A stretch of DNA of 64,000 nucleotides from Primulina eburnea. Lineage: Eukaryota; Streptophyta; Magnoliopsida; Lamiales; Gesneriaceae. The DNA lies in the NCBI RefSeq assembly GCF_022965805.1, contig NC_133106.1, positions 38,567,881 through 38,631,880 of the forward strand. Direction: 5' to 3'. Under the pieces are notes generated by a model, which was not told where the DNA came from, ran no database searches, and was given only the letters and a program-made list of their open reading frames with translations. A program made the position numbers and the translations under genes. Shown here piece by piece: positions 1 through 11,269 of this stretch. Within the stretch, counting starts at the first letter, position 1. The number at the start of each line of letters is the position of its first letter.

Positions 1-369
1 TGGTGACGCACGATATACCAATAATAGTAGAGAATTGTGTTGACTTGTCCAACCAATTGCGATTCCCAATAATACCCCGCCAAATAAATATATCCCAAAG
101 ACTTGAATCCCTATCTAGGTTTCCCATGGTCAGATTCGTCAACCTAATTACAGGAACATGCGCCGGCAACTCCGACTCCAATCATTCGTCCGGTTCACAA
201 CAAAACCACTGCAGGGAAGTTATCGGACTCGGAGTAATTCCTCCGGTTTCATGCCTCGATTTCAAGCACGCGGGTTGTGAAAAAAAGTTTCCAGTTTTAT
301 TTTCAACTCTAAGCGAGAGAAACCCTAGCTAGTTCCCGAACATAACATTAATATAGGTAAGGAACTTAC

Positions 370-519
370 AGGAAATGAATCGTTCTGAGTTGCAGGTCCA
401 AACGCCGTCGACGAAGAATCAGAAACCCCATAGTTGAAGGTAGAGCTGCTGTCAGTAAAATTAAAAAGAAAGTTGTCGTCAATCATTAAAGCCTCTTCGA
501 ATCCGTTCAAAAGCTCCAT
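370..519 (-). CDS. First coding exon of an unrecognised gene running off the left edge
   Basis: The exon starts with MELLNGFEEALMIDDNFLF and reads 50 codons to a good donor (TTTCCT|GTAAGT), phase 0. The segment is acidic and rich in Ser and Asn, as in the N-terminus of many plant transcription factors, but I recognise no domain. An in-frame ATG 18 codons upstream (573) exists; I prefer 519 because of its acidic, ordered start. A possible acceptor (CCCTGCAG, near 213) would add only a few codons before a stop, so the rest of the gene may lie outside the window. Function unknown. An expressed pseudogene or a chance ORF is also possible. Confidence 0.3.
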
Positions 520-1615
520 TTCTTCAGTATTTCTTTCTTTTTGGCGTGGTTTCCCTATATAATAATAAACCAATGGATAAAAATAATAATAAATGTTAAA
601 TATATTTATATTTCCAGTAGTTTCCTACGCATTTATTATTGCCTGATTTGATTCCTGTGCGGCTGATTTATTTTGCAACAACCATTCCATGCACACATAA
701 TTTATTAATAGTCGAAAGAATTAAAAATAATAATATAATTATGGCGGATTTTTTATTAAAAAAAATTATAGATCATTATCAAATCAGATAAATAGATAAT
801 AACGCAGGGTTTATTTGTCCCGTGGAATAAGTATCATTGATCATAAACGTAAAAATCCTTGAGATGAATTATTTGTGGAAAAAAAATATTAAAAGATACA
901 CTCCACATGGTATGAGATTTTGATTTTCTTTTTCTTTTTCTTTTCTTTTTGGATAAGATATGTTTTGAGATTGTTGGAAAGATAAAGGAAGGGCATAGAT
1001 TCGTGAAATTGAAATAGCATAGCAGTAAAAAAATATTCAATTATTTATTTATTGGTAAAAACTTGTGTGAGACGGTCTCACATGTCGCATTTGTGAGACA
1101 GATCTCTTATTTGGGTAATCAACAAAAAAATATTATTTTTTATGCTAAGAGTATTATTTTTATTGTGAATATAAGTAAGGTTGACTCGTCTCACAGATTA
1201 TGATCCGTGAGACGATATCACATGAGACTCACTCTTGTTTATTTTCTCAGTGGAAGAAATGTGATTGTTACTTTCGAACCCGATGTCTCACTTTTTGGGA
1301 TCAGATGAACTACCAAACAAATAGTCGAAGTGTTTTTAACTTGTACGGAGATTCATTTTTTTATACAATTATGAAATTATCGACAGAGTAGTTTGATAAA
1401 ATAAAATTACAAAATATTAGTATGAAACTATTGGGGCCATTCACGAATTAATGAAATCGTAGAGGGCCAGACAGCAAATAACATGGTTGAATTGTGTCGG
1501 TCAAATTTGGACATCCCTTGTACACCATACAGACAGAGACATTGTCGTGTTATCTTCTTTCTCTCGCATCCAATTCAGATTTTCGATATTACATAGATAC
1601 TGTGACATCACAACA
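520..1615. other. Gene-less stretch upstream of THIM
   Basis: AT-rich intergenic DNA between two divergently oriented genes. The only structured item is the foldback MITE at 1054-1234. The rest should hold the THIM promoter and leader. I found no convincing ORF or RNA gene. Confidence 0.6.
1054..1234 (+). mobile_element. Foldback MITE, copy A
   Basis: A 181-bp element with about 39-bp subterminal inverted repeats built on the palindrome GTGAGACGGTCTCAC and an AT-rich centre holding direct repeats of AGTATTA. It is flanked by near-identical 9-bp sequences, ttatttatt (1045-1053) and ttgtttatt (1235-1243). Four more copies lie in the window. It ends about 380 bp upstream of the THIM start codon, so it lies in or next to that promoter. 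Confidence 0.75.
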
Positions 1616-2896
1616 ATGGCTGACAAAATCGAAGAAGATCCAAAAAATATCGGGGATAATTGGGCCCCACAAGCATGGGCCCACCTGAAATCCGTACGCG
1701 AAACATCTCCGCTAATCCAGTGTATCACCAACTTCGTCTCCGTGGATTTCGTCGCAAACCTTCTCATCTCCGCCGGGGCTTCTCCGGCGATGATACACTC
1801 TATCGAAGAGATCCCAGACTTCGCCCCGAAGACCCACGCGCTTTACATTAACGTCGGAACGCTCACGCCGGGTTGGCTTCCGGCGATGAAGCTTGCGGCC
1901 ACGCTGGCGCATGACAGCGGTAGGCCTTGGGTGTTGGACCCAGTGGCTGCCGGAGCTTCTGGTTTCCGGTTAAGTACTTGTTTGGAGCTGTTGAAGATGA
2001 GGCCTACTGTGATCCGGGGGAATGGATCTGAGATTATGTCTCTTTTTAAAGGCTCCCTGGATGATACTTCTAAGGTATGATCAAAGTTTTTGTTTTTCAA
2101 GTCTTTGGTTTTAGATTTTGTTATTTATTTTTGCGCTAAAATAATTGTCCATTCGATCGATTTACATGAGTTCAAGCCTAAATGCATCTATACTGATCAC
2201 TGAATCAAAAACAGCAAGCGGGTGCAAGAAATTTCAACTTGTAATCGAGCTTGATTTTCATGTCATTTGAGGACTAGTAGTATATAAGAGAAATAATTCA
2301 AAATTTGTAGCTTGATTGTTGCTGTTCCAGTGCTTGATACTTCTTGATTTTTTATGAACGATTGGAATTTTCATATACAAATAGGAGAAACACGTGATTT
2401 TCTACACTTCGTATGTTATATATATTTTTTTTTTTACTTTTAGTTTGATCCCGCTCCCTTAGGCTAACTGCCTAACCAACCTTTCATTTTTCTTGTTTTT
2501 TCGTAGGGCGTGGACAGCTCGCACGAATCATTAGATGCTGTGGAGGCAGCAAAATCCCTGGCTAAAAGTAGTGGAAGTATAGTTGCCATATCAGGGGTGG
2601 TTGACTTCATTACAGATGGTCATCGGGTAGTTGGTGCTAAAAACGGGGTTTCAATGTTGCAAAAGATTACGGGAACAGGGTGTTCTGTCACTGCGCTAAT
2701 AGCTGCTTTTGTAGCAATCGACCCATCACGGCCATTTGAAGCCACGGCATCTGCACTTTCTGTATTTGGGGTTGCCAGTGAGATAGGCATGAATCTGGCT
2801 AAAGGTCCAGCTTCTTTACGAATGCACTTGATCGATGCATTGTATTGGCTTGACCAAGCTACATTGCTTCAACGAGTAAACATTGAAAGTATGTGA
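1616..2896 (+). CDS. THIM: Hydroxyethylthiazole kinase (thiamin salvage)
   Basis: Two coding exons, 1616-2074 and 2507-2896, joined at phase 0 (AAG|gtatga ... tcgtag|GGCGTG), give 282 residues, the usual size for plant ThiM. The enzyme phosphorylates 4-methyl-5-(2-hydroxyethyl)thiazole with ATP, so thiazole can be reused for thiamin. Visible ThiM features are SPLIQCITNFVSVDFVANLL near residue 24, the glycine-rich SAGASPAM segment, PWVLDPVAAGAS near 100, VIRGNGSEI near 130, and the C-terminal anion-hole loop KITGTGCSVTALIAAF with its conserved cysteine. The N-terminus is polar with no clear transit peptide, so a cytosolic protein is likely. ATG 1616 is the first start that fits the family length; the reading frame stays open upstream to 1487. 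The MITE at 1054-1234 lies just upstream. The gene is convergent with the SERINC gene. Confidence 0.95.
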
Positions 2897-3209
2897 AAAT
2901 CGCATATTTGGTATGTTTTTGTTCTCAAATATATCAATTGGGCATGTGTAAAATTTTCTTGACCATGGAGTTGGTTTATAGAAAAATATTATCTTCACTT
3001 TCAATGTTGAAAATATGGAAATTGATATCTGGATCACCTAAAGGATACAAGAAATAAAGAATAGGCTATGTATTTAATCGTTTCAAATCTATTACAACAG
3101 TTTGTGCATCATCCTCTGTCGTATTGTTCTCTCTATTGATCAAAAGCTCAATTCTAACAAAGTGTCGTAAAAGATTTGCATGATACATGGTAACAACACA
3201 AGAACAAAA
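2897..3209. other. Convergent 3' flanks of THIM and SERINC
   Basis: This 313-bp gap separates the two stop codons and must hold both 3' UTRs. I see nothing else in it. Confidence 0.6.
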
Positions 3210-6200
3210 TCATGCTGTGATAGACTTGTCCGCTTCCTCCATAGCATCTTCACGACTCATGACTTTAGGTTGTCTCAAGACAGGGAAAATCAACTTCCAC
3301 ACTGTATGATGGTAATGATTAGTTGTAAAACCAGAGATTTCATGATCAATATATAAATGCTGAGCTGCTGGGGTGAACTGTAAATAGTGCTTAGTTTAAT
3401 ATGGTTTTTCATAGAAAAGCTTGAGAATATATTTTTTTATGATAAATCAAAAGTCATGGTAATAATGTCTCTTTGTCTATAGTCTTAGTAAAGTCATTTT
3501 TCATGTGTAACACTATCTTTGCTTGCTAAAATGAGAGCAAGCCCAAAGGTTTCTTCAGTTCTGTATCAGACTTTTCTAATTCCATCACCCGATGATCTTA
3601 GTACTTTTGGGTGTTTCATGGGTGCTTACAGCGTGGGTATCATGGTTTGATGAAGGAAACAAAAACTCGATTCCTGTGGCTATCATTTTGTTGTGAGTTC
3701 GATTTACATGTAAAAGGATTCGATCCCTTTTCCTTATGTTTTCTTTATAATTAAAAGAAACCCTCTGGAAATAGGCATAGCTACTCACTGTATATTGTGG
3801 CTGCAAACCATTCATTTACAATCTTCACCCATGTACTAGCCCATCCCACATCGATGCTCCATCTGAAATTACAATGAAAAATAGCAAATATTAGGTATGA
3901 AATGAGCAGAATCAGTGAGAAGTGAGTCGATTTGTCCACCTTTTTCTTTTCTTTTTTAAATCTTTAATCTATGCAAAAATACACCAATTTGTGAGCGGCT
4001 TACTTTCTTGTTAAGCTGCTTAAGTTCCAACTGATGAATAGCATCGCAAAGTACATCGCGCCCAAAGAAAATACAAGGTGAAAGAATCCGTAGTGATATC
4101 GGATATCATCTTCTTGTAACTGTACTTCATCTCTACGAAACTGAAAAAAAAGGGAACAAACTCCATAACGACGTTAAAAGAGGAAAATTTATGCATAATC
4201 TTTCAAATTTCTTCCAAACACTCATTCCCCCCCAACTTTTGTGGTAAACTACATGGTAAGGAATTTTAGTTAGTAATGTTTAGGCAATTAGACGTCACTA
4301 CTTGTGAGAATATTTAGTAATGCTTTATAGAAATCACGGAGAACCAAAAAAAAAACATAAAAATATTTTCCCTCTCCTGTCTCCGTATTCTCGCTCAATT
4401 TCCTTCTCAATCTTTTCTTTCTTCCCTTCAGCTTCTGGAAGCAAATCAGTCGCTCGAGAAGGAAAGTAATCGATCCAACTATCGGATGAGAAGGAAGATC
4501 GTATCTCTATAGTAAATGTAGATGTCAACACTTGGACATGACTCAACATTTATGAGAAACTAGGTAGGATTTCGCTCATATATTTTCTTGTTAATGTACT
4601 TTTGTTGTTTGAAGCTTAAATCACCTGAAACGTTTTTGAGTCTATCCCTGTTGAAAAGGTTGCGATTACAATTGCGCATATGGCAATGACAAATCCCTGG
4701 AAGCAGCAGCAGAAACAGAGACATTTAAAATATCTTGATTGAGTATTTTGAAAGAAAAATTTCGGGGTGAAAAAGGGAATGGACTGAAGTGAACGTGAAT
4801 TCTTACCACTATAGTAGACCAACCACCGTGTCCAGTTTCTTGCTTTTGATGGCTGCATTTTTCACTGGTGGGCTCGCTGTAAAAAAAAAAAGGTTAGGAG
4901 TGTAAATAGCATGGTGGTTATGGTAAATCACGAAACTTCATGCTTCTATTACCTTTAAGCATTTATAAATAAAAGCTATCCTTTTTAGCATGCATACTGA
5001 TAACAATGGTTGAACGCAACACAGAGGTGGTGTGTATGTGGTGGCAGGAGTAATGGTGAGTTTCATTATGTCAGTGAGTTTATTATTGATCTGAAATTAG
5101 GAGAGTAGCTCTGGCCTTGAAAAATGCGAATTTTATGTTAGTCACCTTCTGATGGCAGTCCAGCAGAGGAACACAATATAAGACGCCATAATCCCTGAAG
5201 ACAGAAGTCCTCTATTCACCTGTCTTAAACATGTCAAACAGTTGCGAGTAAGATTCGGAATACTGAGAGCTGATCAATCAGGAAGATGGGTAAAGCCAGT
5301 TGTTTTCTTTTATGAAAACTAGATTTGTAAGTTCTAAACAATATTCAAGTTTCACCTCTTTGAGGTTTACCGAGTTTGTTGTCTTAATCAAGATTGTAGA
5401 ATCCAGGTTGCCCATGTGGGCTAAATTCTTGAAACATTTCGAGAATATTAGTGATCTTTGATGGTAAATTTTGAGAAAGAAATGTACCTTAGAATGCAGT
5501 GATATTACCATCATCACGATGAGAAGAACCGCAGTCCAAGAGATGAAAAATATGTTGAGAGAACAGGAAGTTTTGGAGGCATAAAATACATACATCACCA
5601 CAATGCCACCAACAGAAGCAACATAGAAGATGGTTGACATGAATAGCCCAATGGAACAGCTGCAGTATTTACAATTTAAGAAAAATATCATTGAATGGCG
5701 TTCTTAATTCTTTTTTCCCTCAAAATTTCTACAAGTTTCTTCGATGTTTGGGTTCCATTGTCACTCGGTAGTGATCATTACAATATACAAATAAGTAGAA
5801 AATGTGAAAAATAACTTTATTATTATTATTATTACTATTTTATCTATATAGTAAAAGTGAAGGTGGTAGCAACCTTGATTTCTTCGTGTCATCGGACATC
5901 CAGTAATTATTCCACCAAGTAATAAACTCAATTACACTTATGAGCTGGAGAATCAGGAAAATCCTGCAACATGTCAAGGTCAATTCTATTAATTTTTTTT
6001 TTTCAAAATTTAGAGCCAATTAATTATTAATTGAATTTTCATGTTAAATAATGAGAAAGAAAAGGAACTACAATATTACCCTGCACCGACACGAGAAATT
6101 TCACCTGCAAAATACAGATCTGACCTTATTTTTATGACATTAAAACGAGTGAAAATAAAATTAAAAAAAAGTATTAATATCATAACTCCAAGCACTCTCG

Positions 6201-7067
6201 ATCTTAATATGACGAAAACATACCGTATATTTGAATATAATCTGAGGGGATGAAAAATGGAATAACGGTAGCAATAATCAAGAGAACGGACTTAAGAGCC
6301 CACCATCCCGAATGCCAAGAATTGCGAACTTGGTTCAGTTTCTTGGTGTTACATGTTGTAACGAACATAACAAAGAAGAATATCTAAATCATATGTCAAG
6401 AAAAACATTACTTCTATCGATTTTGTTCGCATTATCACGGCGCCATTACAAAGAAGGATACGAAACATCCTAAGCTCACACGAAGCACTCCCATTGTATG
6501 GAAACAATCTTTTTCCTCTGCACCACATGCTCTGGAATCTGTATCAAATAATATTAGATATGGCATCCCCGAAAATGAAATATAGTCCATGACAGTTTAG
6601 ATTTAAGTTCTTGAAATGTAAGGTCATGATGCATGTTTTTCAAGGTAGAAGAGGATCAATATGTTAGTTAGTTCTCTGTCAATACGGCCATTTTTTCTCA
6701 TGGAGCGAGTATTTTTGGGGAAGTTACATGATTTGGCTGAGCAGCACAAAGCAACGTTGCATCATGTTGCACAAACATAAGTTTCATCACAAAATCTTTT
6801 AAAAAGTTTCCTTAGCAATATAGGGAGGAATAACTTACAGGGCAACATAGGCAAAATCCTTTCGCCATAGTCTCGAAAAAGCCAAGCGATGACATTCGTC
6901 AACAAAAAAATGACTCCATAGGCATAACGGGCGCGCAAAGATTTCTTCTTCATGTCTGCAAATTGCACTTTCTTCTCCATTGATGTTTGATGATAATCTA
7001 CAAATTCTCTGTTATTTGATGAGATTTCTGCCATTGGTTGCTCAACATTTCCACCAATTTCACCCAT
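3210..7067 (-). CDS. SERINC/TMS1-family membrane protein
   Basis: Twelve coding exons give a 423-residue multispanning protein: 7067-6839, 6538-6462, 6383-6224, 6104-6080, 5963-5874, 5659-5488, 5219-5146, 4876-4807, 4696-4625, 4140-4004, 3862-3789, 3301-3210. All phases agree. Family landmarks in order are RYAYGVIFLLTNVIAWLFRD, YGERILPMLPYSRACG, EKDCFHTMGVLRVSLGCF, NSWHSGWWALKSVLL, FITWWNNYWMSDD, DDIRYHYGFFHLVFSLGAMY and the end WSIDVGWASTWVKIVNEWF. Serine incorporator (SERINC) proteins are conserved eukaryotic endomembrane proteins. A role in serine phospholipid synthesis or lipid scrambling is proposed for animals and yeast; the plant role is not settled. There are about ten hydrophobic spans. 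The start at 7067 gives a short polar N-terminal tail. One exon is only 25 nt (6104-6080). Confidence 0.93.
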
Positions 7068-8190
7068 CCTGAGGATAAAAACTATGTACTCTCACAAAAC
7101 ATTCACCTATATACATGTACACACATTCACCTATTTTTAGGAAAATTCAAAATAGTTATACGTACTCACATTCTTGTAAAAGTTCCGCTCGACTTACCAG
7201 GGACTTGAACCAACTTCTTAATAAGCTAAGTGAAACCACTTTCCATAAATCTTGAGGTGTATATTGTGTGACCAATTTTTTTTTACCTCACATAAGCATA
7301 TTTGGGAAAGATTTAAACTGTCAAATCCAAGAAATTTGACGATTTGTCAACGATCCAGTTAGAGCAGTAATGTGAAAAAGAAATTGCCCAGGAAAGAAAG
7401 TCAGGTTTCCTTCATCTACCTAACCAAGTATCCAGCAAGAAAAGCATATATGTCAGAAGACAAGTTATTGTCAAGCAAAGAATAGGTTGCTTCGTCACAA
7501 CAAAATCATTGGTGCAACAGTACTAATCTCAAATGAATTTTTAGAAATTTTGTACATAATATCCGAAAATCATTAATTTAAAAAGAAAACCATTTACCAT
7601 GTGAAAAGAAACAAAAGAAGGATTGTAGAAAGGGAGCCTTGAAGAGTAACTTACAAGAATATTAAACCCTTTGTCAAGAGTTTCAAGAATCGACAATGTG
7701 AAATAACTTGTGCATTGTTTTTCAATGAAAAAGCAACCAACTACTATAGTCTAAATTGTTAAAGAAGAAGCACATAATTTTGTTGATTTTGAAATGGAAA
7801 CTTCCCAATGGAGCATAAGAAATGCCAACTTCAAGTATATATATTAAATGATATTGCTGACCTTCTCTTTGTTAATTGGCTGCTTCAATTATACCGACTA
7901 CTCTCACTGCAAATGGAAAGAAATTCACAGAGACACTCACTTAACTCAGCATGAAAAACCAGCCCTTTAATTTTGATAATTTAAATAGTATTTGCCATGA
8001 TTATCGCTACAAGAAAAGATTAGAGAACTTATTTAACAACCCCTTTTGGTCACAACTTTATTTATTTTCTAAGCTTCATGAGCACGTTAAAAAAGTAATC
8101 ATGGCTAGCTAATCTAAGTCACTTTTCTTGATTACCTTTTAAAAGTCTTGTTATATATAATTATAAATAATATACATAGAATTATACATG
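7068..8190. other. SERINC upstream region
   Basis: AT-rich sequence that should contain the SERINC 5' UTR, possibly with leader introns, and its promoter. I see no other coding sequence or recognisable repeat. Confidence 0.5.
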
Positions 8191-9345
8191 TGATGTTGCT
8201 GAAATCTGGGATGGTAGCTGGGAGGTCGGATCTTCACTGGTGGAGCTCGGATCAAACCTTTGAAAGATAGCTGGGAGGTCGGATCTTCACTTGTGGAGCT
8301 CAGATCAGACTTTCGAAATCTGGAAGCACAAACATGAGCCACCTCTAGATTCTCGGTGCTGGTGGATCGAGGGGTCAGGCCGCGACGAGGACGTCGCGTT
8401 CTGAAGGAGGGGTGATTGTGATACCCTTGTCCCACATCGAAAAAATCAAAATTTAAAATGAGTTTATAATGGCTTACAATAGACTTCTATAGCAACTTGG
8501 GTTAATCATTTTCGTAAAGCAAGGACGGATACGAAGTAGTTGCTGTAGGGGCCCATTGTGCAGTCACGCAGGCACGGGCTCGGGCTCGGGGCGTGACAAG
8601 ATCAGACCTTTGAAAGATAGCTGGGAGGTCGGATTTTCACTTGTGGAGCTCAGATCAGACCTTCGAAATCTGGAAGCACAAACATGAGTGTTAGAAGAGG
8701 GTCGGATTTTCACTTGTGGAGCTCAGATCAGACCTTCGAAATCTGGAAGCACAAACATGAGTGTTAGAAGGGGGCCGGAAGGTTGTTCTGGCGTAGCCCT
8801 TCCGACGCTCAAGTCAGATAACAGAAAACTGAGAGAGTAATGTGTGTGCTGAGAGAATGTGAATATATGAATGCGTAAACAATGAACAAAACTTGGTATT
8901 TATAGGAGATAAATAGAGTCCTGATTTGGTAGATTTAGATCTTCAGAATCTTGTAAAAGATTTGGTTGATCTTAATGGGCTTTACCTTTTTGGGCTGGAT
9001 TTCTGTGGGCTACCCGTCAATGTCGAGGTAAGAGCTCATGTAGGTATGAGCTCGTCCGCTTCCCCTGACCTCATGGAGGCTCGGCTCAGGAGGTCGGCCA
9101 ACACATGTCCAATCGGCACACAATAACGCCATATGGGAGGTCGGCTCGGAAAATCGTGGGACCTTGGCATGGGAGCTCGGCCCCAACTTTTCTGCCTTGA
9201 TTATGAGTGTTTGGGAGGTCGGTCTAGATGACCTCCCACCGTCAGGTCTTTCTCTCGTAGGTGGCCTGTCAGGAGTTCTTGAACGTTGGGCCAATATCTG
9301 GGCTACCGAGAGTGGGCCGAGCCCATCCTCGATCCGGCGGTATCA
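8191..9345. mobile_element. Solo LTR, about 1.16 kb, with 5-bp target-site duplication
   Basis: The unit starts TGATGTTG and ends GGTATCA, so its ends are the inverted pair TGAT...ATCA. It is flanked by identical ACATG at 8186-8190 and 9346-9350, as expected for LTR integration. It is GC-richer than its surroundings and carries no ORF of note. A TATA-like segment (tatttatagg, near 8898) sits where an LTR promoter would. Internally it repeats a unit of about 70 bp (gggaggtcggat..cacttgtggagctcagatcag) near 8220, 8275, 8623 and 8700. No second LTR is near, so it looks like a recombination-derived solo LTR. The superfamily (gypsy or copia) cannot be told from this. Confidence 0.7.
8417..8598. 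mobile_element. Short LTR-like (TRIM-type) insert inside the solo LTR
   Basis: This 182-bp segment starts TGTGATACCCTTGTCCCACA and ends GGGGCGTGACA (TGT...ACA). It contains the cccacatcg and taatggcttacaat motifs common in short plant LTR repeats. It interrupts the larger repeat unit. I see no clean target duplication, so it could be a recombination patch rather than an insertion. A degraded inverted relative lies at 24428-24490. Confidence 0.45.
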
Positions 9346-9350
9346 ACATG

Positions 9351-10197
9351 TATATATAATTAGATTCTAGATTCTAAAATAAATTGAAACTAGCTAGCTC
9401 ATGACTCGCCGTGGAGTTTGATAAACAAATCGAGAAATATCACATAATTATAATTTTTACTGAATTTTTTTTTGGGTAGAATTGGAAAATAATTTTAGAG
9501 TGTCTTTGAAGAATCGAAGGTTAAAGCAATATGGACAAATAAAATAAGACAAGATAGGTTGAATCGGAGCCAATTAGCTAGGTTGACCTTTATCCTTAAA
9601 CAAATATGTTAATTAATTTCATGGCAATATTATATTTGATGTTTTTATAAATATCTTTCAATAAAATGCATGATTATTTCATTACTGACCGTTGGGGGAT
9701 TGGGAGGTGCTCGAGGTTATTTTGCCCATTTTTTTAACGTTTGATTACTGCTTAATTAACAGCAGAAGTGGTCATTGATAATTAATTAAAATGTAATATA
9801 TTTGTTTATTTTTTATGAGTTAAAGTGATAAAATTTGAGTGAACCGAACTAAAGATTTGATACAAATGAAGATGAATCACTTTTATATTTATTCATTAAG
9901 ACAACAGCCAACTAACCAAAAAAATTCATTTTAAGGTGCAAATAACTTGAATTTGGAGATACTTTAAGGATCGATATAATTTTAACAAATTTCTTCAAAA
10001 TATATACATGCTTCCAAAAGTAGAGGTTGGCTAATGGTTTGACCAAATTATAATGAATGGCGCCACACACTACTTTGAGCTGTTTTCCTCTAGCTGTATT
10101 TGCACCCTTGATTTTGTCTTCACACTACTTTTTTTTTTGCTAAAGCGTGAACTTTGCTAGCTAGCTAGTTCACACACACACACAGACACAGACACAG

Positions 10198-10200
<3 letters not shown>
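9351..10200. other. AT-rich gene-less stretch
   Basis: No coding region or repeat family recognised between the solo LTR and the AT microsatellite. Confidence 0.5.

Positions 10201-10272
<72 letters not shown>
10201..10272. repeat. (TA)n microsatellite
   Basis: About 36 uninterrupted TA units, preceded by short CACA/GACACA runs. It directly abuts the Helitron terminus. Confidence 0.97.
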
Positions 10273-10273
<1 letters not shown>

Positions 10274-11269
10274 TAGAAGAGTGCACGTGCGTTGTACGTG
10301 GAAACGATTTTATTTGAGATAAAATTAGTTGATATAATAAATAAAATTGAAAATTATATTTTTTATAAATTCATATTAATTACATATATGAAATTTACAT
10401 GTTTTCACATGTTTATTTTAAATAATTTACTTTTCGTTATGTAATTTTGTTTGTTATTTATGTGTACATGTCAAGTTTTAATAATAAGTACGGATATCGT
10501 CCGAAAAAACTTGATATATTACAAATCTACATTAAAAACAATTCTTTAATTAACTTGAACAAAAACTTGAATAAATTAATAAACTAAATTGAAATTAAAA
10601 TAAAAGGATGAAACAAACACAATTTAAATAATTTAAATTAAAATAATTAATAAACGACTGTTCAAATATCGGTTAATGCACATATCAATTCTTAAGCAAT
10701 GATTTTGAAGGAATTCATTATTTTATCAATATGTTATGTTAAATTATATTTAACTAATTCAACAACATACAATAACCAAATGTCCTTTTGTTATTTAATA
10801 ATTGCAATTGCAACAATGAATGGTGGATTTCTCTAGCTTTCGTTTTTTAGTCTATGACTATCAGTATGTACTCAATCTCATATGTTGTTAGGACCGGCTA
10901 GATGTTTAGAGGGGGTGAATGAATACCTATTAAAACTTTCGGTATTATTGGTTTGAGCTAAGAAAATACAATCGCTTTATCTCAACTCAGTTGAGTTACA
11001 AGTCAACAAGGTAAAATATATGCGCAGAAAAAGAATTGTGTTCAAAGTTGAACCAAATAGATACTAACACGATAATCGGTAGATCCAGTTATCCCAATGC
11101 CAAAAATATTCATGATGTTCAGTAGTTTTTCGTTGATGAAAATACTGTTAAACAACCAATTCATGCTGATTTTGATAGATAAAATGGAGAAGAAATGCAT
11201 CATCCTTTGGAGAATGCATAATCTGTAAAGTACAAGCAACAATCAATAATCAATCAACATATTTCAGTC

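Noticed and set aside
3..332. A 109-codon plus-strand ORF at the left edge
   Set aside because: No domain and no codon pattern. It overlaps a minus-strand region with better splice signals.
10883..11000. Possible 5' LTR start (tgttaggaccggctagatgt) for the copia remnant
   Set aside because: It does not match the LTR-like sequence after the purine tract near 12946, so it is probably another repeat.
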